Positions 1-9,248 of a DNA stretch of 64,000 nt are shown here, piece after piece. The DNA comes from JACCXG01 sp963785755. Its GTDB lineage: Bacteria > Acidobacteriota > Vicinamibacteria > Vicinamibacterales > 2-12-FULL-66-21. The stretch covers positions 558,001-622,000 of the forward strand of contig CAWAXG010000013.1 in assembly GCA_963785755.1 (NCBI GenBank), written 5' to 3'. The translations under genes were made by a program, and so were the position numbers. Under the pieces are notes generated by a model that saw only the letters and a program-made list of their open reading frames with translations, did not search any database and had not been told where the DNA came from. Within the stretch, counting starts at the first letter, position 1. Each line of letters starts with the position of its first letter.

Positions 1-1604
1 GCGGCTTCCTGACCGCTGCGGAGTGCGCAGCTATTGACGTCACTTTGCGCGATCGGTTGACCGCGCTCCGCCGGGTTGCGCATGTCACGCGGGCCGGGCT
101 GTCCATCTGGATCGCCGCCGAGCGGGTGCCCGAGATCCTCGCTATCCATCCGGACGCGTCGAGCGACCCCGCCATTCAGGTTCCCGCTTCGCGCGCGACC
201 CGCGAGTGGACGCGCGATGCCGCGATGACCGAGCTCGTGCGCAGCCGGCTGACGATCGTCGGCCCGACGACAGCCGCAGCGCTCGCGGCGTCCGTGTCGG
301 CCGCTCTGGCGGACGCGGACGGGGCTCTCCTCGCGCTCGAATCCGACGGCGTCGTCCTCCGGGGACAGTTCACGCCCGGAGCCAGCGGCCTCGAGTGGTG
401 CGATCGCGCGCTGCTCGCGCGGATCCACCGCTACACGGTGAACCGGCTGCGGGCGGAGATCGAGCCGGTCTCGCCCGCGGACTTCATGCGGTTCCTGTTC
501 CGCTGGCAGCACGTCGACCCATCCAGCCGCTTGACCGGCCTCGACGGCCTGCGGGAGGTGGTCACGACGCTCGACGGCTTCGAGCTCTCGGCCGCCGCGT
601 GGGAGCGATCCGTCCTGCCGGTCAGAGTCGATGGCTACGAGCCGTCGATGCTCGACATGCTGTGCCTGACCGGAGAAGTCGCATGGGGACGGCTCTCGGT
701 CGTGCCGCAGTCCGGCAGCGCGCCAGGGCTGGTGCGCGCGACACCGCTCGCGCTCTTCCTCAGAGCGCATGCGGACGCCTGGCACACGCTGCGGGCAAGC
801 CAGGAAAGCGTCGACGCCCCAACGCTCGGGCCGGGCGCTCGGGCGCTGCTCGAAGCACTGCAGACACGCGGCGCGTCGTTCCTGAGCGACTTGTCGGCGG
901 CGTGCCAGCTGCACCCTGCAGAGGCGCGCGAGGCAATGGGCGCGCTCGTGGCGTGCGGCCTGGCGGGATCCGACGGCTTTTCGGGTCTCCGATCCCTGCT
1001 CCGTGCCGGCACCTTCACGCCGGGATCGCGCGATCATCATCGCGGCCACTTCGCCGGCCGATGGAGCGCGACGAATCGAGAAGTCTCGCTGCAGTCACGC
1101 GAGAGCGCGGTCGAGACGCAGGCGTGGGCACTCCTCCGCCGCTACGGCGTGGTCTTTCGACGGCTGTTGACGCGGGAAACGAATGTGGCGCCGTGGCGCG
1201 ATCTCGCGCGCGTGTGCCGCCGGCTCGAGGCACGAGGCGAGATTCGGGGCGGCCGTTTCGTGTCGGGCATGGCCGGCGAACAGTTCGCACTTCCCGAAGC
1301 CGTCGAACGCCTGCGCGAAGTGCGACGCGGCCGTCCCGATGGACGCCTGATCACGATCAGCACGGCCGACCCGCTGAATCTCACCGGCATCGTCACCGTC
1401 GGCGACCGGCTGCGCGCGCTGGCGCGGAACCGAGTCGTGTACCGCGACGGCGTCGCGATCGCGGCGCTCGACCGCGACGCAGTGCGAACGCTCGCGCCCT
1501 TCGATCCTGCCCTTGCCGGTGAAGTCGCTCGGGCGCTGAAATCCCGCCACTCGCAGTCCTGGACGCCCGGGTCCCAGGCCGGGCCGCTCGTACGGGTGGG
1601 GTAG
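1..1604 (+). CDS. lhr: Lhr-type DEAD/DEAH helicase, C-terminal part (5' truncated by window edge)
   Basis: The reading frame is open from base 3, so the gene starts outside the window and only the last ~530 residues are seen. The fragment matches the region after the helicase core in large Lhr proteins: a conserved FLFRWQHV stretch, then a stretch ending in LCLTGEVAWGRLS, then winged-helix-like and C-terminal parts. Lhr proteins are 3'-5' DNA/RNA helicases linked to DNA repair. The Walker motifs lie upstream and cannot be checked. An internal TTG at 45 is not the real start, because similarity-type sequence continues upstream of it. The family call is from recognised sequence. Confidence 0.85.
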   Translation, partial: GFLTAAECAAIDVTLRDRLTALRRVAHVTRAGLSIWIAAERVPEILAIHPDASSDPAIQVPASRATREWTRDAAMTELVRSRLTIVGPTTAAALAASVSAALADADGALLALESDGVVLRGQFTPGASGLEWCDRALLARIHRYTVNRLRAEIEPVSPADFMRFLFRWQHVDPSSRLTGLDGLREVVTTLDGFELSAAAWERSVLPVRVDGYEPSMLDMLCLTGEVAWGRLSVVPQSGSAPGLVRATPLALFLRAHADAWHTLRASQESVDAPTLGPGARALLEALQTRGASFLSDLSAACQLHPAEAREAMGALVACGLAGSDGFSGLRSLLRAGTFTPGSRDHHRGHFAGRWSATNREVSLQSRESAVETQAWALLRRYGVVFRRLLTRETNVAPWRDLARVCRRLEARGEIRGGRFVSGMAGEQFALPEAVERLREVRRGRPDGRLITISTADPLNLTGIVTVGDRLRALARNRVVYRDGVAIAALDRDAVRTLAPFDPALAGEVARALKSRHSQSWTPGSQAGPLVRVG

Positions 1605-1778
1605 CGCCGGCCACATTCTGAGTGCGTCACGCGCTCCACACTTCTGCCTGAACGTTTCCGCTCGAGTTCGTTTCGACCTTATCCGGCCACGCAATATCAG
1701 GGCAAAGCCCGCACGAGGCGTCAGCCTGGACCTTACTGCACGGTACACATCGTGAAGCAACGTTCTGTGGAGGCCCGA

Positions 1779-2372
1779 ATGAAGATATGGCTGAGCCGGC
1801 GTTTCGTCGTGCTGCTGGGCTGTCTCGTAGTGATGTATGCCGCGCAAGGCCAGGGCGATCGGGGGCCGAACACGGCGATTCAGCCGGCGAATCCTGACGC
1901 GCAGCTTCTGCAGGACTTCAAGAAGCGGGTCGATGCCTACGTCGAGCTGCGCAAGAAGATGAAGAAGCAGTCGCCGCCGCTGAAGGAGACGAAGAACCCC
2001 GCGGAGATCCAGGTTGCTCAAGAGGCACTGGCGAAGAAAATCCAAGAGGCGCGGAAAAGTGCAAAGCCCGGCGAGATCTTCACACCGGAAGTGCGGAACC
2101 TCTTTCGCCGCTTGATGTACCCGGAAATGAAGGGTCAGGCTGGCGCCGAGGTCAAAGAAGCACTCAAGGAAGACGCGCCCACGGGTGTTCCGCTGAAGGT
2201 CAACGCGAAGTATCCCGACGCGGCGCCGCTGCCGACGGTGCCGCCGAACATACTCGCCGCGCTGCCCAAGCTCCCCGAGGGTCTCGAATACCGCATCATC
2301 AAGCGTGATCTGATCCTCCTGGACGTGGACGCCAATCTGATCGTGGACTACATCCCAAGTGCAATCCGGTAG
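1779..2372 (+). CDS. Secreted hypothetical protein
   Basis: I do not recognise a family. The protein has 197 residues. ATG 1779 is chosen over an upstream in-frame GTG (1752) because a GGAGG lies a few bases before it and the protein then begins with a classic signal peptide (MKIWLSRR followed by a hydrophobic stretch). The mature part is rich in Lys, Glu and Pro, with a charged, probably helical, segment at about residues 40-90 and a C-terminal segment ending in LIVDYIPSAIR. It ends 23 bases before the metallophosphatase and is probably co-transcribed with it. The role is unknown, and the location is probably periplasmic. Confidence 0.7.
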   Translation: MKIWLSRRFVVLLGCLVVMYAAQGQGDRGPNTAIQPANPDAQLLQDFKKRVDAYVELRKKMKKQSPPLKETKNPAEIQVAQEALAKKIQEARKSAKPGEIFTPEVRNLFRRLMYPEMKGQAGAEVKEALKEDAPTGVPLKVNAKYPDAAPLPTVPPNILAALPKLPEGLEYRIIKRDLILLDVDANLIVDYIPSAIR

Positions 2373-2395
2373 CAGGAGCAAGAGGAGGTGACACC

Positions 2396-3295
2396 GTGCG
2401 ACGGGTATCTGTAACGGCAATCCTGATGCTGGCGCTCGTGCTGTCCGCCGCGGCCGCGGACATCGTGCTGCCGATGAGGGAAGGCTCGATCCGGTTCCTC
2501 GTGATCGGCGATTCGGGCACCGGCGGCGGCGCCCAGAAACAGGTAGCCGATCGGATCGCCGAAGTGCACAAAGTGTTTCCGTTCGAGTTCGCGCTGATGC
2601 TCGGCGACAACCTGTATGGCGGTGAAAGCGCCGGCGACTACCGGCGCAAGTTCGAGGAGCCCTACAAACCGCTGCTCGATGCCGACGTCAAGTTCTTCGC
2701 CTCGCTCGGGAACCACGACGATCCGGCGCAGCGTTTCTACAAACCCTTCAATATGAACGGCGAGCGCTATTACTCGTTCAAGGCGCCGAAGCCCGGTATC
2801 GGTTCGCGCGGCGGCGCCCGCTTCTTCGCGCTCGACAGTAATTACATGAAGGAAGAGCAGCTCGACTGGCTCAAGAAGGAGCTGGCGGGGAGCGGATCCG
2901 AGTGGAAGGTCGCCTTCTTTCATCATCCGCTCTATTCGTCCGGCGAGAAGCACGGCTCGAACACCGTGCTGCGCGAGCAGATCGAACCGCTGTTCGTCGA
3001 GCATGGTGTCGACATCGTGTTCACGGGACACGAGCATTTCTACGAGCGGCTCAAGCCGCAGCAGGGGATCACCTACTTCGTGTCGGGGTCGGCGGCGAAG
3101 CTGCGCCGAGGGAACATCGCGGACAACACCGGAATGACCGCCAAGGGCTTCGATCAGGGATACACGTTCATGATCGTCGAGATCGCAGGGGATGAGATGC
3201 ACTTCCAGACGATCGATTCCGACGGCAAGACAATCGATTCGGGCATCATCAAGCGGCGTGAGGTGCAGCCTACGCTGAAGCCCGTCGTTCGCTAG
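2396..3295 (+). CDS. Secreted calcineurin-like metallophosphoesterase (purple acid phosphatase type)
   Basis: This is a 299-residue protein with an N-terminal signal peptide. All metal-binding blocks of the calcineurin-like phosphoesterase fold are visible in order: GDSGTG (D39), GDN (70-72), GNHD (105-108), HH (176-177) and GHEH (211-214). It should hydrolyse phosphomonoesters in the periplasm, and the exact substrate is unknown. The GTG start at 2396 is supported by an AGGAGGTG six bases upstream. Its last four bases overlap the end of the convergent uraH gene. Confidence 0.88.
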   Translation: MRRVSVTAILMLALVLSAAAADIVLPMREGSIRFLVIGDSGTGGGAQKQVADRIAEVHKVFPFEFALMLGDNLYGGESAGDYRRKFEEPYKPLLDADVKFFASLGNHDDPAQRFYKPFNMNGERYYSFKAPKPGIGSRGGARFFALDSNYMKEEQLDWLKKELAGSGSEWKVAFFHHPLYSSGEKHGSNTVLREQIEPLFVEHGVDIVFTGHEHFYERLKPQQGITYFVSGSAAKLRRGNIADNTGMTAKGFDQGYTFMIVEIAGDEMHFQTIDSDGKTIDSGIIKRREVQPTLKPVVR

Positions 3296-3636
3296 GAGCC
3301 GCGGTAGGTCGTATATCCGAACGGGCTGAGGAGCAGGGGCACGTGATAGTGCGCCTCGCCTTGCACGACTTCGAAGGTCACGCTCACGTGCGGATAGAAG
3401 GCCCTGGCGCCCAGCGCCGCGAAGTACGAGGCGGTGTCGAACGTGAGACGGTAGATTCCTGGAGGAGCCGATCCCGCCTCGGGCATCAGCGTGCGCAGGC
3501 GCCCGTCTGCGTCCGTTTCCCCGCGCCCCACGAACCGCCAGTCGTTCCCACCGTCCAGACGCTCGAGCGTGACGGGCACCGCCCCGGCCGGCCGGCCGTG
3601 CGCGGTGTCGAGAACATGAGTGGTAATCGCGCTCAT
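3292..3636 (-). CDS. uraH: 5-hydroxyisourate hydrolase
   Basis: This 114-residue transthyretin-like protein hydrolyses 5-hydroxyisourate, the product of uricase, to OHCU. Visible family marks are the N-terminal HVLDTAHGRPA block, the central FYPHVSVTF strand with its His, HYHVPLLLSPFGY, and the exact C-terminal YRGS signature that separates HIU hydrolases from transthyretin. It lies downstream of allantoinase and uricase on the same strand, 12 bases after allB, so an operon is likely. Confidence 0.95.
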   Translation of the reverse strand: MSAITTHVLDTAHGRPAGAVPVTLERLDGGNDWRFVGRGETDADGRLRTLMPEAGSAPPGIYRLTFDTASYFAALGARAFYPHVSVTFEVVQGEAHYHVPLLLSPFGYTTYRGS

Positions 3637-3648
3637 CAGGGCCGCATG

Positions 3649-4996
3649 TTATCGCGGTTCCCCCGCGTCGCCGCGGCGGAGGCACCGGCCGAGCGCCCGG
3701 CCGAACCCGCCTCGATCGAACACGACTTCACCACGAAGGTAGGTGGTGACGACGCGTCCCCGCAGCCGCATGCCATGGTACGGGGTCACCGGATGCCGGT
3801 GACAGAGCGCGGCGCCGTCGATCGTCACTTCCGTGTCCGGGTCCCAGATCACGAGATCCGCGTCGCGGCCGACCGCGATGGCGCCCTTGCGCGTCTCGAG
3901 CGCGGCCAGCCGCGCGGGCGCGCCGGCCATCGCGTCGAACGACGGTTTCGAGTGGAATTCCGCGCGCGCCGGCTCCCGTCCACACGGCCGCCAGCCCGAG
4001 CTGCAGCGACGCCACCCCGCCCCAGGCTTTGACGAAGTCGCCGTCCTCGAGATGTTTCAACGAAGCCGGCGCGGGCGAGTGGTCCGACGCCACCAGATCG
4101 AGCGCGCGATCGCGGAGCGCGTTCCAGAGCCGTTCGCGATGGCTCCGCTCGCGAATCGGCGGCGCGCACTTGAACGCGGTCGCACCGTCCGCAATGTCTT
4201 CGGCCGCGAACGTCAGGTAATGCGGGCAGGTCTCCACCGTGATCCCGAGACCTTCGGCCCGTGCCTCCGCGATCGCGGACAGCGCATCGGCCGAAGCCAG
4301 ATGAACAATGTGGATTCGCGCACGATATTCGCGCGCCAGCCGAATCAGTAGATCGATCGCCGCCTGTTCCGCCTCCGGTGGGCGGCTCGCGAGCCACGTC
4401 CGATACACACGCGAGCCGCCCTCAAAGGCGTGGAGCCGCGCGGGCAGCTCCGCGTGCACGAGCAGCGGCAGCGCCAGCCTCGAGATAATCGGCAGGGCCG
4501 GACGCAGGTCGGCTTCGCTGACGTGTGGAAACTCGTCGACGCCGGAGGGCGACAGAAAACATTTGAAGCCGAGCACCCCGGCCTCGGCGAGGTCCTCCAG
4601 GTCACCCGCGTTGCCGGGAACGGCTCCGCCCCAGAACCCGACGTCGACGTGGCACTGCCCCGTCGCGGCGCGGATCTTCTCTTCGAGCGCCGGAGCGTCC
4701 GTGACCGCCGGGATGCTGTTGAGCGGCATGTCGACGACCGTCGTGACGCCGCCCGCCGCGGCCGCGCGCGTGGCCGAGTCGAAGCCTTCCCATTCGGTGC
4801 GGCCCGGCTCGTTGATGTGCACGTGCGTGTCCACGAGCCCGGGGATGACGATGTGATCGCCGGCGTCCACGATCGGCACCCCGCTCAGTCGCTCGCCGAG
4901 GCCGGTGATGGCGGCAATGCGTCCCTGGCGGACGACGATGGTCGCGGCCCGGACCCCCGTCGGAGTCACCACCCGTGTACCGCGGATTGCGAGCAT
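3649..4996 (-). CDS. allB: Allantoinase, interrupted by a +1 frameshift
   Basis: This amidohydrolase-superfamily enzyme opens allantoin to allantoate. The N-terminal frame (4996 down to about 3934) carries the metal site DTHVHINEPGRTEWEGF, the VDMPLNS block and a DHSP motif. The C-terminal frame (3930 to 3649) continues with GAPARLAALETRKGAIAVG and WDPD. Removing one C near 3934 joins them into a 448-residue protein, the normal length. It sits between uricase and uraH, which favours allantoinase over dihydropyrimidinase. The break could be a sequencing error or recent inactivation, and the sequence alone cannot tell. Confidence 0.88.
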
Positions 4997-5014
4997 GGCG
5001 GTGGCGATGGCGCC

Positions 5015-5848
5015 CTATCGGGCGAGCGTCGCCTCGATGAGCCCGTACGGCTCCTCGGTGGCGACGAAGATCTCGTTGCGGTCCTCGAGACCGAAGCGCG
5101 AGACATCGACCGCCAGGTGGTGCTTGTTCGGCATCGTCAGATTGATGGCGGTGACGTCGGCGAACGTGTCGAGGACGGCCTGCCCCATGGCGTACAGCGT
5201 ATGCTGCACGGATTTGCTGTCATGCTCGGCGAAGACGCCGAGCAGCGTCGAGCGGACGGCGTGCCAGGCCGGCCCGAATTCGATCTCGGGATCGCCGTAA
5301 CGCCATTTCGCGGTGAGCGACGTCGCGAGAATCCGGTCACGGGTTTCGGGCAAAGTCGTAAACTCGTCGCGCGGGAATCCTTCGAACGCCGAGTTGCCGG
5401 ATTTGAGAATCACCAGATCGGCGATGCCGGCACCGACCAGGATGCGTTTGCGGTGAGCGTGGACGGCGGCGGTACGGGTTTCCCCACCAGCGCGGGCGAA
5501 TGCCTGTCCGTGCACGCGTTCGCCCCGCGCAATACGGCTCCACAGATGCTCGGCGAGATCGATGCGGACCCTGGTCAGCCGCTGGTTGCGCTCGAGGAAA
5601 TGCCGGGCGAGCGCGAGCCCGAACGGTTCGGGCTCACGGATCCGGTCGCGCGCGGCCAACGCGTAGATGGTGTTCTTCATCGTATCGGTCGGCAGCACGG
5701 TGCTGTTGTCGCCGTCCGTGTAAGACTCGTCATACTTGCCGTGGAACCGGACCGCGACGGTCAGATCGCGGAGATCGTGCCGATCGGGTCCGCGGCGAAG
5801 CTGCACGAGGCGGACCCGCGATTTGCCATACGATGATTCAACGAGCAT
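5015..5848 (-). CDS. uox: Urate oxidase (uricase), cofactor-independent
   Basis: This 277-residue uricase oxidises urate to 5-hydroxyisourate. Recognisable blocks are the YGKSRVRL start, the TDTMKNTIYALA block holding the catalytic Thr/Lys region, the FxRNQRLTRVRID region, and the C-terminal NLTMPNKHHLAVDVSRFGLEDRNEIF signature. ATG 5848 is supported by a GGAG six bases upstream. The start codon lies in a CATG palindrome shared with the divergent allantoicase start, so there is no intergenic space. allB follows 18 bases downstream on the same strand. Confidence 0.95.
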   Translation of the reverse strand: MLVESSYGKSRVRLVQLRRGPDRHDLRDLTVAVRFHGKYDESYTDGDNSTVLPTDTMKNTIYALAARDRIREPEPFGLALARHFLERNQRLTRVRIDLAEHLWSRIARGERVHGQAFARAGGETRTAAVHAHRKRILVGAGIADLVILKSGNSAFEGFPRDEFTTLPETRDRILATSLTAKWRYGDPEIEFGPAWHAVRSTLLGVFAEHDSKSVQHTLYAMGQAVLDTFADVTAINLTMPNKHHLAVDVSRFGLEDRNEIFVATEEPYGLIEATLAR

Positions 5849-6890
5849 GCATCACTCCGAAGGAAGACGAGTCGACCATAGTATCCCGGCGTTCGCCAGC
5901 CTGGCCGATCTTGCGTCGGCGCGCGTCGGCGGCCTGGCCGTGGCCGCCAACGACGAGTTCTTCGCGTCCCGCTCGAACCTCGTGAAAGCCGGGCCGGCGA
6001 TCTTCGTGCCGGGCCGGTTCACCGCACGCGGTAAGTGGATGGACGGGTGGGAGTCACGCCGCCGGCGCGTCCCGGGGCACGACTGGTGCGTGGTGCGGCT
6101 GGGCATGCGCGGCCGCATCATCGGCATCGACGTCGACACCAGCTTCTTCACCGGCAATTACCCGTCGCACTGCTCCATCGACGCCATCGACGCCACGCGA
6201 GCCATCACGAAACAGCTCGCGGCACGGGAGGGACCGCCGTGGAAACCGATTCTCGCGAAGGCGCCGCTCGGCGGCGATTCTCACAACTATTTCGCCATTG
6301 ACGGCGCCCCGTCCGAGGCGTGGACGCACGTGCGGCTCAACATTTTTCCGGACGGCGGCGTGGCTCGGCTGCGTGTGTACGGCGAGGCCGTGATGGACTG
6401 GGCACGGATGATCCGGGTCGGCCGGGCAATCGATCTCGCCGACATCCGCAACGGCGGCCTGGTGATTGGCGCGAGCGACATGCACTTCGGCGCGAAGGAC
6501 AACATCATCATGCCCGGACGCGCCCGGAACATGGGCGACGGCTGGGAAACGAAGCGGCGGCGCGGCCCCGGCCATGACTGGGCGATCGTCAGGCTGGGCG
6601 CACCCGGCACGGTCACGCGGGTCGAGATCGACACCAATCACTTCAAGGGCAACTACCCGGACCGCGCCTCACTCGACGGCTGTCTCGAGACCGACGGGAG
6701 CCTTAACGCCCTCGCATCGGCCGAATGGTTCGAACTGCTGCCGCCGTCGCGGCTGAAAGCGCATCACCGTCATTTCTTCGCCCGGGAGCTCGCGCGCGAT
6801 CGCCGTGTCTCCCACGTCCGGCTCAACATCTTCCCGGACGGCGGGGTCAGCCGGCTCAGAGTCCATGGAACCGTGGCGCCGGCTCGATGA
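5847..6890 (+). CDS. alc: Allantoicase
   Basis: Allantoicase splits allantoate into urea and ureidoglycolate. The 347-residue protein shows the family's two internal repeats: GKWMDGWESRRRR / GHDW / VRLNIFPDGGVARLRVYG in the first half, and GDGWETKRRRGPGHDW / VRLNIFPDGGVSRLRVHG in the second. The only ATG that fits is 5847. It leaves a short N-terminal extension before FASLADLASARVGG, and the Shine-Dalgarno upstream is weak. It overlaps uraD by 26 bases downstream, indicating translational coupling. Confidence 0.94.
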   Translation: MHHSEGRRVDHSIPAFASLADLASARVGGLAVAANDEFFASRSNLVKAGPAIFVPGRFTARGKWMDGWESRRRRVPGHDWCVVRLGMRGRIIGIDVDTSFFTGNYPSHCSIDAIDATRAITKQLAAREGPPWKPILAKAPLGGDSHNYFAIDGAPSEAWTHVRLNIFPDGGVARLRVYGEAVMDWARMIRVGRAIDLADIRNGGLVIGASDMHFGAKDNIIMPGRARNMGDGWETKRRRGPGHDWAIVRLGAPGTVTRVEIDTNHFKGNYPDRASLDGCLETDGSLNALASAEWFELLPPSRLKAHHRHFFARELARDRRVSHVRLNIFPDGGVSRLRVHGTVAPAR

Positions 6891-7369
6891 CGCGGACGTC
6901 GCTGAAGCGCGACGGCTGCTGACGACGTGCTGCGGGGCGAACCGATGGGTCGAACGGATGCTTGCGCGCCGGCCATTCGGCGATCGCGAGACGCTCCTCG
7001 GCGCCGCCCGTCAGGAGTGGTTCGCGCTGTCTTCCGCGGACTGGCGCGAAGCTTTCACGCACCATCCAAGAATCGGGGATCGCGCAGCGCTCGGCCGCCG
7101 GTTCGCGGCCACGAGACACTTGTCGGCACACGAGCAGTCGGGCGTCGACGCGGCGTCCGAGGAGATCATCTCGGCGCTCGCGGCCGGCAATCGCGCCTAC
7201 GAAGAACGGTTCGGCTATATCTTCATCGTGTGCGCGACCGGGAAAAGCGCGAGAGAGATGCTCGAATTGCTCGAAGCAGCGCATGCCGAACGATGCGGAG
7301 ACCGAACTCCGCGTCGCGGCGAACGAGCAGGCGAAGATCACAGAAATCCGCTTGCTCGGCATCCAGTGA
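6865..7369 (+). CDS. uraD: OHCU decarboxylase, interrupted by a +1 frameshift near its end
   Basis: 2-oxo-4-hydroxy-4-carboxy-5-ureidoimidazoline decarboxylase makes S-allantoin. The first frame shows HPRIGDR with the catalytic His, SAHEQSG, and NRAYEERFGYIFIVCATGKSA. The true C-terminus (RMPNDAETELRVAANEQAKI, then TEIRLLGIQ) is in the next frame. Deleting one base near 7278-7280 restores a 167-residue protein of normal length. The uninterrupted frame would run to 7428 with an unrelated tail. The gene completes the urate set with uox, uraH, allB and alc. Confidence 0.88.
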
Positions 7370-7403
7370 AGAGAGTTAGATCATCTCCAGGAGATCAGAA
7401 TCG

Positions 7404-8712
7404 ATGCGGATTCTCAAGAACCGTTTGACCATCTCGACCGTAGCCTTCGTTCTCGCCGCAGCGGGAATCCTGGCGCAGCAACCGCCGGCCGGTGGCAGCC
7501 CGACGCCGCCGCCCGGAGCACCACAGACGCCTGGAGGCCGCGGTCCGGGAGGCGGGCGAGGTCCGACACCGGGCGGCTTCGAGCGCATCCCACCACGGCC
7601 GTTCCCCGATGCACCCGAGGAACAGGAACTGAGCGGAACGAAATACCGGGTCGTGCCGGTGGTGAGTGGATTGGCCAATCCATGGAGCCTCACCTTCCTG
7701 CCGAACGGCGACATGCTCGTCACCGAGAGGGCTGGACGTCTTCGCGTCGTCCGCAATGGCAAGCTCGATCCCGAGCCGATCAAGGGGACGCCGACAGTCT
7801 GGGCGGTGGGACAGGGCGGTTTGCTCGAGGTGCTGCCGCATCCCCGGTTTGCCGACAATCAGTTGCTCTACCTGACCTACTCGAAGCCGTGCCCCACCGA
7901 CAAGCAGGCGACCACGGCGCTCATGCGCGGCAAGTTCGACGGAAAAGCTCTGATCGATGCGAAGGATCTGTTCGTCGCGGACAACTGCAACAGCGGAAAC
8001 CCGCACTACGGATCCAAGCTCGCATTCGGCCGCGACGGCATGCTCTACATGACGGTCGGCGAGCGCGGCGATCGCGATCGCGCGCAGAACACCGACATCC
8101 ACGGCGGGAAGATCCTCCGCCTGACGGAGAACGGCACGGCGCCGCCAGACAATCCCTTCGTCGGCAAGCCGGGACACAAGCCGGAGATCTTCAGCTATGG
8201 CCATCGCAATCCACAGGGACTGGCCTTCCAGCCGGGGACCGACGTGCTCTGGGACAACGAACACGGTCCGCAGGGCGGCGACGAGCTGAACATCATTCTG
8301 GCGGGAAAGAACTACGGATGGCCGGTGGCCAGCTACGGACGGGAGTACGGCCCCAACGGTGCGATCGTCAGCCAGCATCCCTGGAAAGAAGGGATTGAGG
8401 AACCGCAGCTCCTCTGGCTGCCCTCGATCGGCATCTCCGGGATGATTTTCTACACCGGCGACAAGTTCCCGCAGTGGAAAGGGACACATCTTCGTCGGCG
8501 GGTTGTCCGGAGTGGCGCTGCACCGCGTCGCGTTCAACGAAAAGGGTGGACTGCTCGGCCGCGAGGCGCTGCTGACGGCATCACGCCAGCGCATCCGTGA
8601 CGTGCGGCAGGGACCGGACGGCAACATCTACCTTGCCGTCGACGCGGCGCAAGGGGGCATCCTGCGCGTCGAGCCGGCGCAGTCGGTGACTAGTTCCGCC
8701 GGGCGGAACTAG
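7404..8712 (+). CDS. PQQ-dependent sugar dehydrogenase (glucose/sorbosone dehydrogenase family), frameshifted
   Basis: This is a secreted soluble aldose dehydrogenase-like beta-propeller. After a signal peptide there is a Pro/Gly-rich linker (residues ~25-75), then VSGLANPWSLTFLPNGDMLVTER, the YGSKLAFGRDGMLYMTVGERGDR block, GHRNPQGLAF and WDNEHGPQGGDELN. These are typical PQQ and calcium site neighbourhoods of the YliI/Asd type. At about 8484 an extra base moves the rest (LSGVALHRVAFNEKGGLLGR to the end) into the next frame, and correcting it gives 435 residues. An AGGAG lies about ten bases before ATG 7404. The natural substrate is unknown. Confidence 0.85.
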
Positions 8713-8726
8713 GAGACGGCGGAGTC

Positions 8727-8842
8727 GTGATCAGTGACGAGACGTGATCGGTGATCTGATCAGTGACGTGATCGGTGATCAGTGATCGGGGATCGAGATC
8801 AGGGATCGGGTTTTTTGATCCGATCACCGATCACCGATCACG
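8727..8842 (+). repeat. GATC-rich inverted low-complexity repeat
   Basis: About 115 bases hold 14 GATC tetramers in the frame of GTGATCGGTGATC / GTGATCAGTGA on the left and GATCACCGATCACC on the right. The arms are mutually complementary around a T6 run (8811-8816), so a long hairpin is possible. The repeat lies between two converging genes and could act as a bidirectional terminator. The right arm also encodes the last residues of the minus-strand gene ending at 8824. Confidence 0.8.
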
Positions 8843-9222
8843 ATTTGATTCACCATCAGCGCGATCGCCGGAGCGTCCGACGGTCCGAACCTGCCGGGAT
8901 AGCAGATCATGCCGACGCGTGCGTGGCGGTCGAGCGCCTGCATCTGCTGCGCGGCGGTGGGCTCCGATTGAATCCCGATTGGTGAGGGAGCGGCTTTCGC
9001 CGGCCCTGACAATCGGGCTGCGGGCTCGGAATCGAAGATCTGCACGCGCGGTTTAGCGCCGGACGCGGAACGGACTTGGATAGGCGATGGAGCTGGCTGC
9101 CGTGCCTGCGGAGCCGCCGCCATCTCGTTCTCCGAGGCGCTCGTCGGCGTCTCGTTGAACATGAAGCAGCCGCCCACGACAACCGCGCAGACCGCGAACG
9201 CAGCGAGTACCTGCTTCCACAT
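8824..9222 (-). CDS. Small putative lipoprotein of unknown function
   Basis: This is a 132-residue reading frame beginning MWKQVLAAFAVCAVVVGGC, a hydrophobic leader ending in a possible lipobox (VGGC). It continues with Ala/Pro/Ser-rich sequence and a more ordered tail containing MICYPGRFGPSDAPAIALM. The last residues, IVIGDR, come from the GATC repeat. I recognise no family. It lies downstream of the beta-hydroxyacid dehydrogenase on the same strand. The lipoprotein call is inferred from the leader only. Confidence 0.5.
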   Translation of the reverse strand: MWKQVLAAFAVCAVVVGGCFMFNETPTSASENEMAAAPQARQPAPSPIQVRSASGAKPRVQIFDSEPAARLSGPAKAAPSPIGIQSEPTAAQQMQALDRHARVGMICYPGRFGPSDAPAIALMVNQIVIGDR

Positions 9223-9248
9223 GAGCCGATTATAGGCCCGATCCCCGA

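Noticed and set aside
3649..3930. Separate small gene at the end of allantoinase
   Set aside because: It is the C-terminal part of the same enzyme displaced by one base, not an independent gene.
8727..8842. CRISPR array or tandem spacer structure
   Set aside because: Units are short, degenerate and contiguous, with no unique spacers and no cas genes nearby.
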